DNA of 64,000 nt from Bradyrhizobium sp. ISRA430 (GTDB lineage: Bacteria > Pseudomonadota > Alphaproteobacteria > Rhizobiales > Xanthobacteraceae), in contig NZ_CP094516.1 of assembly GCF_029909975.1 (NCBI RefSeq), positions 186,001-250,000 of the forward strand, given 5' to 3'. This document shows positions 17,321 through 25,770 of this stretch, piece by piece. The translations under genes were made by a program, and so were the position numbers. The notes beneath the pieces were generated by a model. That model ran no database searches. It saw nothing but the letters and a program-made list of their open reading frames with translations, and was not told where the DNA came from. Numbering within the stretch: position 1 is the stretch's first letter; every line of letters begins with the position of its first letter.

Positions 17321-18457
17321 ATGAGGTGGCTACGAATCAGCACTGCGTTGACCGGCATCGCGGCATGCAGCTTCATGCTCGTGCAGGTGGTGCCGCATGC
17401 CCGCGAGGCCGGCGCGATCTTGATCGCAAAGGACGATCCGGCGGTGCTGTCCGAGCTCAAGCTCAACGATGTTCTGCGACAGAATGAGCGTCTGGTTCAG
17501 GACAACATCGAGGCCGCGCTTGCAGCGAATGATGCCGATCTTGCCAATAGCTTCGTCGAGCTCGCGCGTGACCGCAACATCGCGCTTCCCGATGACCTCC
17601 TGAACCGGGTGAGCGACGCGGTCACGGATGAAAATTCCACCGCGCATTTCGCAAGGCGGTTCGCCACCGGCCTCGTCACCGGCAGCGCGGATGATGTCGC
17701 GAGCTTGTCGGGAACGGTCGCCGGCGATCTCTTCGTGATCGGCGACATCAGGGACGTGGTGCGCGAGGGCAAACATCTCGCCATGGGCGAGGATACCGAT
17801 CGCCTCGTGCTCGGACTTGCTGCCGTGGGCCTTGCAGTGACTGCCGCGACCTACGTGTCGGTGGGCGGCGCAGCGCCGGTGCGCGCCGGGCTGACGCTGG
17901 TCAAGGACGCCCGCAAAGTCGGGCGGCTCAGCGAGGGCCTCGCGGCATGGGCCGGCCGGTCCGCGCGTGAGGTGGTCGACACGCCGATGCTCCAGAACGC
18001 GGTTGCCTCGGGCTCGGTGCTCCGGCCGCGCGAGACCGCGAGCGCGATCAGGGCCGCGTTCCGTGCCGAGAAGGCCGGCGCGCTGGTCCGGTTCGGCAAG
18101 GATGTCACGCGCGTTGCCGAAAAAACCGGCACGCGCGGCGCCATGGACACGCTGCGCATCGCTGAAGGCCCGAAGGATGTCGCGCGCGCAGCCCGGCTTG
18201 CCGAAGCGCAGGGCAGCAAGACGCGCGCGATCATCAAGCTCCTCGGCCGCGGCGCGCTGCTGCTCGCCGGCGGCGCGTTCGATCTTGCGCTGTGGCTGTT
18301 CGGCGCGGCGATGACGCTGTTCGGCCTGTTATCCTCGATCAAGGCGACGACCGAGCGCCTCACGCAAGGCTGGTGCGATCGCAGGCGGCGGCGGAGGTTA
18401 CGCCAGGCACAGATCGCGGCTGGGGCCGCTCTGGCGGGCGCGGCCATCAAGGCCTAA
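17321..18457 (+). CDS. Hypothetical membrane-associated protein
   Basis: 378 residues from ATG 17321 (MRWLRIST). The frame is open back to 17114 but that extension lacks coding character, and a GTG at 17315 is also possible. N-terminal hydrophobic segment (LTGIAACSFMLVQVV), an alpha-helical region, a central hydrophobic stretch (LVLGLAAVGLAVTAATYV) and a C-terminal hairpin of two hydrophobic segments (GALLLAGGAFDLALWLF). It ends with a strongly basic RRRRR patch and Ala-rich tail. No domain recognised. Forward gene followed closely by the alpha/beta hydrolase (34 bp), so possibly cotranscribed. Confidence 0.7.
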   Translation: MRWLRISTALTGIAACSFMLVQVVPHAREAGAILIAKDDPAVLSELKLNDVLRQNERLVQDNIEAALAANDADLANSFVELARDRNIALPDDLLNRVSDAVTDENSTAHFARRFATGLVTGSADDVASLSGTVAGDLFVIGDIRDVVREGKHLAMGEDTDRLVLGLAAVGLAVTAATYVSVGGAAPVRAGLTLVKDARKVGRLSEGLAAWAGRSAREVVDTPMLQNAVASGSVLRPRETASAIRAAFRAEKAGALVRFGKDVTRVAEKTGTRGAMDTLRIAEGPKDVARAARLAEAQGSKTRAIIKLLGRGALLLAGGAFDLALWLFGAAMTLFGLLSSIKATTERLTQGWCDRRRRRRLRQAQIAAGAALAGAAIKA

Positions 18458-18491
18458 GATCAATCTTTCCCCTCACAACGCGGAATATGTG

Positions 18492-19247
18492 ATGCCGAGC
18501 TTCCACAACGGCGCTGTCGAAATTGCCTATCTCGACGAAGGCGAGGGCGATCCGATCTTCCTGCTGCACGGCTTTGCCTCCAGCAAGAACGTGAACTGGG
18601 TCTATCCGACCTGGGTCTCGGAATTGCGCAAGAACGGCCGTCGTGTGATCGCGCTCGACAATCGCGGCCATGGCGAAAGCTCAAAGCTCTACGAGCCCGC
18701 GCAGTATTCGATCCCGACCATGGCCGGGGACGTGCTCGCACTTATGGATCATCTCGGCATCCCGCAGGCCGACATCATGGGCTACTCGATGGGTGGGCGC
18801 ATGACGGCCTGGCTCGGGCTCAACGAGCCGCAGCGCCTGCGCTCGGCGATCCTCGGCGGCATCGGCATCGGTGGCCTGATCGAGGGTACCGGGCCTGGGG
18901 AGAACGTGGCCAAGGCGCTGGAAGCGCCGTCGCTCGACGACGTCACCGATCCGGTCGGGCGCACCTTCCGCGCCTTCGCCGATCAGACCCGCTCCGACCA
19001 CCGTGCGCTCGCAGCCTGCCTGCGCGGTACCCGTGAGCTCATGACGAGGGGTGAGGCTGGGCGCATCGACGTGCCTGTGCTGATTGCGGTCGGCAGCAAT
19101 GACGAGGTCGCAGGCTCGGCCAGCGCGCTCGGCGCGATCATTCCCGGCTCGGAAGTGCTCGACATTCCTGGCCGCGATCACATGCGCGCGGTCGGCGACA
19201 AGGTGTACAAGACCGGCGTGCTCGACTTCCTCTCACGCCGCGGCTGA
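18492..19247 (+). CDS. Alpha/beta hydrolase
   Basis: 251 residues from ATG 18492 (an adjacent GTG at 18489 is the alternative). Oxyanion-hole HGFASS at 26-31, nucleophile elbow GYSMGG with Ser99, and a late GRDHMRAV histidine near residue 233 complete a plausible triad. Acidic residue likely in VGSNDEVAG. Cytoplasmic, esterase/lactonase-like; substrate unknown. The 3' end overlaps the convergent membrane-protein gene by 15 bp. Confidence 0.88.
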   Translation: MPSFHNGAVEIAYLDEGEGDPIFLLHGFASSKNVNWVYPTWVSELRKNGRRVIALDNRGHGESSKLYEPAQYSIPTMAGDVLALMDHLGIPQADIMGYSMGGRMTAWLGLNEPQRLRSAILGGIGIGGLIEGTGPGENVAKALEAPSLDDVTDPVGRTFRAFADQTRSDHRALAACLRGTRELMTRGEAGRIDVPVLIAVGSNDEVAGSASALGAIIPGSEVLDIPGRDHMRAVGDKVYKTGVLDFLSRRG

Positions 19248-20609
19248 CGTCCCCTCCGCCGGTTCCTCGTCGCCGAAGTGGCGCGCCAGCGCCATCAGCA
19301 CCACGAAGGTCGCAAGCCACACCATCCGTGCGCCGTAGCGGTCGTGCGGGCCCGAGATCACGCCGCAGATGAAGGCGTTGCCGAGCAGCGCCAGCGTCGC
19401 CGTCGCTCCCAGCAGCGTCAGATCGTCGAGCCGGCGGTTCGCCAGCGCGTGCGCGAGCAGGCCGAGCAGTGCCAGCATCGAGGCCAGCGCAACCGGCACG
19501 TGCAACCAATTGACGTAGTCGAAATCGACGCCCCAATGCTGCTGGCGCGCGGCGCGCATCGGCTTGACCTGCGCCGGGATGTAGCGCTCGATGATGCCGT
19601 AGGTGTGCGGAATCCAGCCATTGGTGCCTTCGCCGGTCGCCACATGCAGCAATTGCTGGCCCATTGCCCTCAATGCCGCGCCGGCCTGCCAGGCCGGATA
19701 GTCGGCGAGCGAGTGCACGACGATATAGCCCATCTCGTCGTTCATCCCCTCGAACCGGCCGAGCGTGTTGAACATGCTCTTGCCCCACAAGAACTCGTCG
19801 GCGGTCGCCGGCAGCTCGTTGCGATAGGGACAGAGCTTGAAGCTTTCGCGCGGGCAGTGGTCGTTGAGATAGCGTGCGACGATGCCGTCCTGCATCATGC
19901 GGCCGAAGGCGACGCCATAGCCGCCGGGCGTCCACGCCCATTTGCCCGACAACGCATGATTCGCCGACACCAGCATCAGGCCGCCCACGATGATGGTGAG
20001 GCTCGCTTGAGCCAGTCCCGACCGCGGAAGACGGCACTTGAGGAACGGCCGCGCCATCCAGCCGACGGCGCAGAGCCCGAACAGCACGCCGAACGTGGCG
20101 CTGTGTGTCGCGGCGGCAAAAGCGGTGAAGCCGAACAGCGAGAGTCGTTCGAGGCCCGAGATCCGATCTCCTCCGACGATCAGAAGGAACAGCGACAGCA
20201 CCGACAGTCCCGCGAAGATGTCGGTGAGCAACATGCTGGCGAGCCAGGGCAGCGCAGTCGACAGGATCAGGAGCAGGCTGATCGCGACGAAGCGGGACGT
20301 CTGCATCAGGCCGAGCACGCGCAGGGTAAGCTGCAACAGCCACAACGTTGCCAGCGACTGGAGGGCGAGATTGATCCAGAAGCCAAAGCCCTCGCCATAG
20401 TGCAGATACAGTCCGAACACCGTGGAGCGGCTGGGGACGAGGTAACCCTCGTACCAGCGCGCGAGGTAGCCGCCTGTATCCCATTGAAGCAGGGGATAGC
20501 CGTTCCAGAATGCCGGCGCGATCATGAGGAGGGGCAGCGCGACCGCGGCCAGCCGGAGCCAAAGCGATCCTGCGGCGCGGGCGCGCGATATTTCGGTGGT
20601 GATACTCAA
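19233..20609 (-). CDS. Polytopic membrane protein, possible GT-C type
   Basis: 458 residues with about eleven hydrophobic segments. After TM1 the periplasmic loop carries FWNGYPLLQWDTGGYLARWYEG, with an aspartate in the position where GT-C glycosyltransferases keep their catalytic acid. A second soluble loop is Cys/Pro-rich (CPRESFKLCPYRNELPA). Start ATG at 20609. I do not recognise a named family, so glycosyltransferase function is only a suggestion. Convergent with, and overlapping, the hydrolase gene. Confidence 0.7.
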   Translation of the reverse strand: MSITTEISRARAAGSLWLRLAAVALPLLMIAPAFWNGYPLLQWDTGGYLARWYEGYLVPSRSTVFGLYLHYGEGFGFWINLALQSLATLWLLQLTLRVLGLMQTSRFVAISLLLILSTALPWLASMLLTDIFAGLSVLSLFLLIVGGDRISGLERLSLFGFTAFAAATHSATFGVLFGLCAVGWMARPFLKCRLPRSGLAQASLTIIVGGLMLVSANHALSGKWAWTPGGYGVAFGRMMQDGIVARYLNDHCPRESFKLCPYRNELPATADEFLWGKSMFNTLGRFEGMNDEMGYIVVHSLADYPAWQAGAALRAMGQQLLHVATGEGTNGWIPHTYGIIERYIPAQVKPMRAARQQHWGVDFDYVNWLHVPVALASMLALLGLLAHALANRRLDDLTLLGATATLALLGNAFICGVISGPHDRYGARMVWLATFVVLMALARHFGDEEPAEGTSAAA

Positions 20610-20885
20610 GTCCGGTCCCCGTTCCGTCGGAGAATGCCCGCAATAACCGTTGAGGCGGAATTCACCAATAGTTTGACGCGGCCCGGCTTGAATTTGGCGA
20701 AACTCTGACCACCTTGAGCCGACACTGCTACCTGGGGGCGTCAGAATAAGTTGTTTTGATTCAAGGCTTTGGCGAGCTTTCGTGGGTCAAGGCGCTGTTC
20801 ACTCTCAGGCAAGCCGGTCAGGACTTTGTCGCCTAAGCTGTGCTATAGACCCAGTAAAACGAGCCAATTCGAAAGAGCAGATCCC

Positions 20886-21710
20886 ATGGCAGTGCATCAG
20901 GTCAATCCGGGTGGAAAGCTCGCATCCCTCGATCCGATCTGGGATCGGGTGCGGAGCGAAGCCGAGGACATCGTGCATCGCGAGCCGGAGCTTGCGACCT
21001 TCATCTATTCGACGGTGCTGCATCACAGCCGCCTGGAGGATTCGGTGGTGCACCGTCTCGCCGACCGGCTCGATCACTCCGCACTCTCGGGCGACCTCGT
21101 GCGCCAGACCTATGACGAAGCGCTGCGCGAGGATCCCGATCTCGGCAACGCCTTCCGCGCCGACCTCGTCGCCGTCTATGACCGCGATCCGGCGACCTCG
21201 CGCTTCATCGATCCCTTGCTCTACTTCAAGGGCTTCCATGCGATCCAGACCCATCGTCTCGCGCACTGGCTCTATCTGAAGGGCCGCAAGGATTTCGCTT
21301 TCTATCTCCAGAGCCGCGCCTCGGCGGTGTTCCAGACCGACATCAATCCCGCCGCGCGCATCGGCCGCGGCATCTTCCTCGACCACGCCACCGGCTTCGT
21401 CTGCGGCGAGACCGCTGTCATCGAGGACGACGTCTCGATCCTGCACGGCGTCACGCTTGGCGGCACCGGCAAGGAGAACGAGGACCGTCATCCAAAAATC
21501 CGCCACGGCGTCATGATCGGCGCGGGTGCAAAAATCCTCGGCAACATCGAGGTCGGGCATTGCGCGCGCATTGCTGCGGGCTCGGTCGTGGTGAAGCCGG
21601 TGCCGCACAACGTCACCGTCGCCGGCGTGCCCGCCAAGATCGTCGGCGAGGCCGGCTGCGCCGAGCCGTCGCGCACCATGGACCAGATGATCAACGCGAT
21701 GGGGCTTTGA
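20886..21710 (+). CDS. cysE: Serine O-acetyltransferase
   Basis: 274 residues from ATG 20886 (MAVHQVNPGG); the open frame extends upstream without coding character. N-terminal helical SATase domain, then left-handed beta-helix hexapeptide repeats. Conserved active-site features are DINPAARIGRGIFLDHATG (His of LDHATG) and ILHGVTLGGTGK (second His), followed by PKIRHGVMIGAGAKILGNI. Catalyses L-serine plus acetyl-CoA to O-acetylserine, the first step to cysteine. Followed by a stem-loop and then the DUF3126 gene, 122 bp downstream. Confidence 0.95.
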   Translation: MAVHQVNPGGKLASLDPIWDRVRSEAEDIVHREPELATFIYSTVLHHSRLEDSVVHRLADRLDHSALSGDLVRQTYDEALREDPDLGNAFRADLVAVYDRDPATSRFIDPLLYFKGFHAIQTHRLAHWLYLKGRKDFAFYLQSRASAVFQTDINPAARIGRGIFLDHATGFVCGETAVIEDDVSILHGVTLGGTGKENEDRHPKIRHGVMIGAGAKILGNIEVGHCARIAAGSVVVKPVPHNVTVAGVPAKIVGEAGCAEPSRTMDQMINAMGL

Positions 21711-21719
21711 TTTTCACAA

Positions 21720-21739
21720 GGGGCGGGATTTTCCGCCCC
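21720..21739 (+). terminator. Stem-loop after cysE
   Basis: 7-bp GC stem GGGGCGG/CCGCCCC with loop GATTTT, ten bases after the cysE stop. It lacks a long U-tract, so it may only partly terminate before the DUF3126 gene. Confidence 0.5.
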
Positions 21740-21832
21740 GATCGTCCCCAAAATTCTCGGGAATTCATGCTGGCGGTTCGTCGCGTCTCGTCCTAAAACC
21801 CCGCCAACTCAGATTTCGATTGGAGACTTGCC

Positions 21833-22051
21833 GTGGACGTTAAGGAAGTGAGGAAGCTCGACGCGTATTTGAAGCGCGTATTCGGCAATCCCAAGATCCG
21901 CGTCGTGCCGCGGCCGAAGAAGGACGACTCCGCCGAGGTCTATATCGGCGAGGAGTTCATCGGCGTGCTCTTCGTCGACGACGAGGACGACGACCGCTCG
22001 TTCCAGTTCCAGATGGCGATCCTCGAAGACGATCTCGTCGATCAGGAGTAG
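21833..22051 (+). CDS. DUF3126-family protein
   Basis: 72 residues, GTG start at 21833 behind GGAGA. Basic N-terminal half, then an EVYIGEEFIGVLF beta-rich core and an acidic DDEDDD stretch. Matches the short alphaproteobacterial DUF3126 family, which is often found next to cysE. Function unknown. Confidence 0.88.
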   Translation: MDVKEVRKLDAYLKRVFGNPKIRVVPRPKKDDSAEVYIGEEFIGVLFVDDEDDDRSFQFQMAILEDDLVDQE

Positions 22052-22071
22052 CGACGACCGCGTCGTTCAGT

Positions 22072-22096
22072 CGGGGCCGCGCGGCGCGCGACCCCG
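22072..22096 (+). terminator. Stem-loop after DUF3126 gene
   Basis: Imperfect GC-rich hairpin (CGGGG..CCCCG with inner GCGCG/CGCGC) 21 bp after the stop, followed by a pyrimidine/T-rich stretch (gtcattctatttcttt). Reasonable factor-independent terminator. Confidence 0.6.
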
Positions 22097-22109
22097 TCAT
22101 TCTATTTCT

Positions 22110-22456
22110 TTGCAAGAATGCGAGCCGCTCGACGCCAAGCGGCTCTCGCTCGTGACGGAGTTCATCGACGCATCGGTCGAGCGCGATTTCACGGTCGAGG
22201 ATCTGGCGTCCGTGGCGCGCATGAGGCCGGCGATTTCTCCCGCAGCTTCAAGGCGGCGATGGGCGCGGCGCCGCTCGAATATGTCAGCCGTCAGCGTCTC
22301 GATCTCGCCAAGCGGCTATTGTCCACCAGCGATCGCCCGCTGGTCGACATCGCCTATGCCGCGGGATTCTACTCGCAGGCCAATTTCAATCGCGCCTTCC
22401 GCAATGCCGTTGGAACGACGCCAAGCCCTTACCGCGCGCAGAAGCTTCGCGACTGA
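22110..22456 (+). pseudogene. AraC-family regulator relic (frameshifted, N-terminally truncated)
   Basis: Only the C-terminal DNA-binding domain of an AraC/XylS regulator remains, split over two frames. Frame one encodes TEFIDASVERDFTVEDLASVARM. From about 22230 the frame 22118-22456 continues with DFSRSFKAAMG, the first helix-turn-helix region, then DIAYAAGFYSQANFNRAFRN (second HTH) and a normal AraC end. Adding one base around 22226 restores SVARMSAGDFSRSF, so a single-base deletion (or a sequencing error) breaks it. No N-terminal domain is present because the DUF3126 gene lies directly upstream. Confidence 0.8.
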
Positions 22457-22638
22457 CGCGCTGGGTTGGTGATCTGGGGCGCGTGCTCATAAGCTTCGGT
22501 CATGTCGGCTTTGCTCCGGTAGCGGCGACTTTTGTGCAGGCGCGGCAAATGACGCGATAGGCCACAAGGCAACATCTGCGAAAACCCAAACTACGGTGAT
22601 TCGCCAGAAAACCCGACGGATCGCGTCCGGCGCTAGAT

Positions 22639-23424
22639 CTAGACATCGCCCAGTGCGTCTAAAACGAACTTAGTTGGCTCGGGGCGGGGAGCGTGATCAG
22701 CCGCGAATGACTTCTTGATCCAGCCTTTCTCTCCATTCACCAGTATCGGCGGGAAGGCGGGAACGTCGAAATGCGCAGCTTCCCAGAATGAAACGAGCTG
22801 GTCGCCTTCCTCGGAAACGAGCCTAAGCTCAAGAGTGTCGCCGGCATATACCTTTCCGCCGCTTTGGTGATGGGACGGAGCGGCGGCATCGGTCAGCAAG
22901 CGCAAATGTGGCTCTGCGATTTGCGGCGTGGCAGCGAATCGCCGTCCGAGTTTCGTAGCGGAAACGCATGCGGTTGATTCGCGTGCTTCATCCTGTCGAT
23001 GAAGCGAGAGCGCATCGTAATGAGGCTCAGCGCATACCGACCCCGGTATTCGTTCAAAAGAGTACCAATCGTCGCCAATCAAGCCGTAGGCTTTCTCAAA
23101 ACGACCAAGTCCAACCAGCGTCTTTGCTATTGAGCCGCCGCTGTTTCCCAATGTCGTAATGAACGTACGAGGCTTGTTATCGCGAGTAATACGCATCCGT
23201 TGCCAAGATTCCACCTCGGCTTTACGCGCGATAGGAGCGACGAACCGCGCTTCCACAAACGAATAAAGGTAACTCCCAAACGGAAGAACGGCTATCGCCG
23301 CGAGGAAGAGCGCGAACAGATACTGACGACGGTTGATCGCGAGCCAAGAGCCGTAAGCGGCCCCAATGATGAGTCCATAGAGCGGAAGCTGAAAAAGTAG
23401 AATCTCGATATAGACATTCATCAT
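22639..23424 (-). CDS. Hypothetical membrane protein, lower GC than neighbours
   Basis: 261 residues from tandem ATGs at 23424/23421. The open frame extends further upstream without coding character. Two closely spaced N-terminal TM segments (LLFQLPLYGLIIGAAYGSWL and LFALFLAAIAVLPFGSYLYSF) then a soluble domain of about 180 residues with HYDALSLHR and repeated aromatic/acidic loops. No domain recognised. Base composition is visibly less GC-rich than surrounding genes, and it adjoins the AraC relic, which suggests an acquired or decaying segment. Confidence 0.65.
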   Translation of the reverse strand: MMNVYIEILLFQLPLYGLIIGAAYGSWLAINRRQYLFALFLAAIAVLPFGSYLYSFVEARFVAPIARKAEVESWQRMRITRDNKPRTFITTLGNSGGSIAKTLVGLGRFEKAYGLIGDDWYSFERIPGSVCAEPHYDALSLHRQDEARESTACVSATKLGRRFAATPQIAEPHLRLLTDAAAPSHHQSGGKVYAGDTLELRLVSEEGDQLVSFWEAAHFDVPAFPPILVNGEKGWIKKSFAADHAPRPEPTKFVLDALGDV

Positions 23425-23743
23425 CGGCGCGGATCGATCCACCTTTCGATGACCACCAAAACGTAACTTTCTTAATATGAAGCTATTCCAATAGAACGAT
23501 TGATTGCATTGGGGTTTGAGATCGAAATTGTCCGCTATGGCTGATCCGGTGCGACAGGCCCGAGGTTCGCGATGATGCCATCTTGCCCCTGTTTTGCCCG
23601 ACGCATCAAGTCTTATTCGAAAAATACGAAATGCATCGTGCCGGCGCCCGGCCACTTTGCATGGGGTTGTTTTCGATATTTTCGGCGGGCGGCTCCGCCC
23701 CGTCCTGCAAAGCTGATCTCACGGCAGGGCAGAGAGGCCGCGC
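23425..23743. other. Intergenic stretch, relatively AT-rich
   Basis: 319 bp between two reverse genes. Its upstream part (around 23440-23640) has lower GC than the rest of the window. I see no RNA, repeat or convincing small gene. Confidence 0.4.
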
Positions 23744-24451
23744 TCAGCCCTTCGGCCCGCGGAGCTGCACCGTCAGCCTGTCCATAGCCGACGCCACCTC
23801 GCGCCATTGCGACAGCCAGCTCCGCGGAAAGCGGAAGGTGAGATCGGCGCCGTCGGCGCGGCGTTCCGCGAGACACATGCCCGGGGTTGCGGCATCGCGC
23901 GTGCAGCGCGCGGTCAAGGCCGGGTTCACGCCGGAAAACAGATCCTCGCTGCCATAGGGGGTCTCGCTGCGGAACATTCGCATCGTCAGCCCATCTTCGG
24001 GCATCGTCGTCGCCTGGTCGAGATAGCGCGGATAGATCGTGCTGACGCGCAGTTCAGGCGCCAGCGCATCGTGGTGCGCCGCGATCGACAGGAAGATGCG
24101 GTCGATCGGCTGCATCGCCTCGTCCACGGTGTCGGCCGTGACGTGCTTCGGTGCGCCCGGGGGCTCTAGCGAGGGATAGAGGAAGTCGAGATCGATGCGC
24201 TCCTGCGGTCCGGAGTGTCGCTGGATCTTCATCCGGATCGCGGCGATCGGCACGTTGAACAGCGTGCCGCCGACGCTCACCGGCAATTTGTCGGGCGCGT
24301 TCACCCCGCCAGCGCCCCAGGTCGGCCACAGGAGATAGGCGACCAGCGCGACCGCACTCGCCGCCACGGTGCCGCTGAGCACGATCGGGACGAGATGCGC
24401 CCGCGTGCGCATCCTGTGGGAGCGAGGGGAGGCTGCCGAAAACACCGTCAT
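23744..24451 (-). CDS. Hypothetical membrane-anchored protein
   Basis: 235 residues from ATG 24451; a second ATG at 24412 (MRTRAHLVPI) sits nearer the TM and may be the true start. One TM segment (LVPIVLSGTVAASAVALVAYLLW), then a periplasmic domain of about 180 residues with two cysteines (ARCTRDAATPGMCLAERR) that could form a disulfide. Domain resembles small secreted proteins of unknown function in Bradyrhizobium. No function assigned. Confidence 0.7.
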   Translation of the reverse strand: MTVFSAASPRSHRMRTRAHLVPIVLSGTVAASAVALVAYLLWPTWGAGGVNAPDKLPVSVGGTLFNVPIAAIRMKIQRHSGPQERIDLDFLYPSLEPPGAPKHVTADTVDEAMQPIDRIFLSIAAHHDALAPELRVSTIYPRYLDQATTMPEDGLTMRMFRSETPYGSEDLFSGVNPALTARCTRDAATPGMCLAERRADGADLTFRFPRSWLSQWREVASAMDRLTVQLRGPKG

Positions 24452-24678
24452 GAACTTGCGCGCGTGAGCCGGGGAAGTCGGCCGATGGCCGACGAATCAG
24501 TCGCGACTATGCCATGCGACAGCGGTTTCGCGGAGCATTCCCGGCTGCTGGCAGGCGCGAGGGGGCTCTGCGTACGCCGCCCGGCGCCGTTAACCGTCCC
24601 TTAAGGATAATGTAGCGTTAAGGCGCGCTTTTTGTCACAGGAAGGTGCCCGGCGTTGCGTAAGTGCGGAACCGTTCCG

Positions 24679-25008
24679 ATGACACCTGAGACCCTGAATA
24701 CGTTCTTCTCGATCTGCATCGGATTTGCGCTCGCGGGCGCGCTCGTCAACGGATACCAGGCGATCGCGCAGCGGCCCGCAGGTTTCGGGTTGCTGCAGGA
24801 GGGCGTAGCCCCGAAGACCTTCGCAGCGGTGCCGTTCCTGGTGTTCGCCGCCCCCTTCATCATTATGCGCAACACGCTGCGCGGGATGCGGGTGGAAAGC
24901 CGCCGCTTTGAATTCGTGATGATGGCGACCGTCATCGCCGGCTTCTGGAGCATGATGAGCGGCACCTTCTTCCTGATGACGCTGCGCGCGGCCGGTGTCC
25001 TGGCCTGA
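24679..25008 (+). CDS. Small integral membrane protein (possibly DUF6949)
   Basis: 109 residues from ATG 24679 (MTPETLNTFF). Three hydrophobic segments: TFFSICIGFALAGALV, FAAVPFLVFAAPFIIM and FVMMATVIAGFWSMMSGTFF. Small Rhizobiales membrane proteins of this pattern exist under a DUF label; I am not certain of the number. Forward orientation, 91 bp ahead of the gamma-carbonic-anhydrase-like gene. Confidence 0.75.
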   Translation: MTPETLNTFFSICIGFALAGALVNGYQAIAQRPAGFGLLQEGVAPKTFAAVPFLVFAAPFIIMRNTLRGMRVESRRFEFVMMATVIAGFWSMMSGTFFLMTLRAAGVLA

Positions 25009-25099
25009 TAGCCGCGTTCCAGGGGCTGCCGGCACGGCGGCCCTTTGCTTCAAGCCCGCCGTTTCGCTATGCCAGGGTCAGCGTGACAGGAGACCCTCA

Positions 25100-25630
25100 A
25101 TGGCGATCTACGAGCTCGACGGGCAGGCGCCCGATCTTCCCGCCGACGGCAATTACTTCATCGCGGAGACCGCGACCGTGATCGGCCGCGTGCGCCTGAA
25201 GCCGGGCGCAAGCGTCTGGTTCGGCGCCGTGCTGCGCGGCGACAACGAGTGGATCGAGATTGGCGAGGGCTCCAACTTGCAGGACGGCTCGACCTGCCAC
25301 ACCGATCTCGGGTTTCCGCTCGTCATCGGCAAGAACTGCACCGTCGGTCATAACGTCATTCTGCACGGCTGCACGATCGAGGACGGCGCGCTTGTCGGCA
25401 TGGGTTCGATCGTGATGAATGGCGCGAAGATCGGTCGCAACAGCATCGTCGGCGCGGGCTCCGTCATCACCGAGGGCAAGGAATTTGCCGAACGTTCGCT
25501 GATCATCGGCTCGCCCGCGCGCGCGATCCGCACGCTGGATGATGCCCAGGTCCAGAAAATGGGAAGTGCGGCGAAGTTCTACGTCGCCAACGGTCCGCGC
25601 TTCAACAAGGGGCTGAAGCGGATCGGCTGA
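25100..25630 (+). CDS. Gamma-carbonic anhydrase-family protein (hexapeptide repeat)
   Basis: 176 residues from ATG 25100, preceded by AGGAGA. Left-handed beta-helix of hexapeptide repeats, with family landmarks SVWFGAVLRGDNEWIEIGEGSN, the His of STCHTD and the pair in VGHNVILHGC that would ligate the metal (three histidines in Cam-type enzymes). C-terminal helix after IGSPARAIR. Such YrdA/PaaY-like trimers are often called carbonic anhydrases, but activity varies; the function is inferred from family only. Confidence 0.92.
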   Translation: MAIYELDGQAPDLPADGNYFIAETATVIGRVRLKPGASVWFGAVLRGDNEWIEIGEGSNLQDGSTCHTDLGFPLVIGKNCTVGHNVILHGCTIEDGALVGMGSIVMNGAKIGRNSIVGAGSVITEGKEFAERSLIIGSPARAIRTLDDAQVQKMGSAAKFYVANGPRFNKGLKRIG

Positions 25631-25770
25631 GGCCCGGCGGTCGCCTTCGGAGCGCGAGCGTGACCACGCACCGCGCGGTTCCGGACCGTAAAAATACCGG
25701 TCGGAGTTTTAAGTTCTCACTAGCGTGATCGTGCCTACCCTGGAGCGTTTTCAACCAGGGGGGTGGCGCC

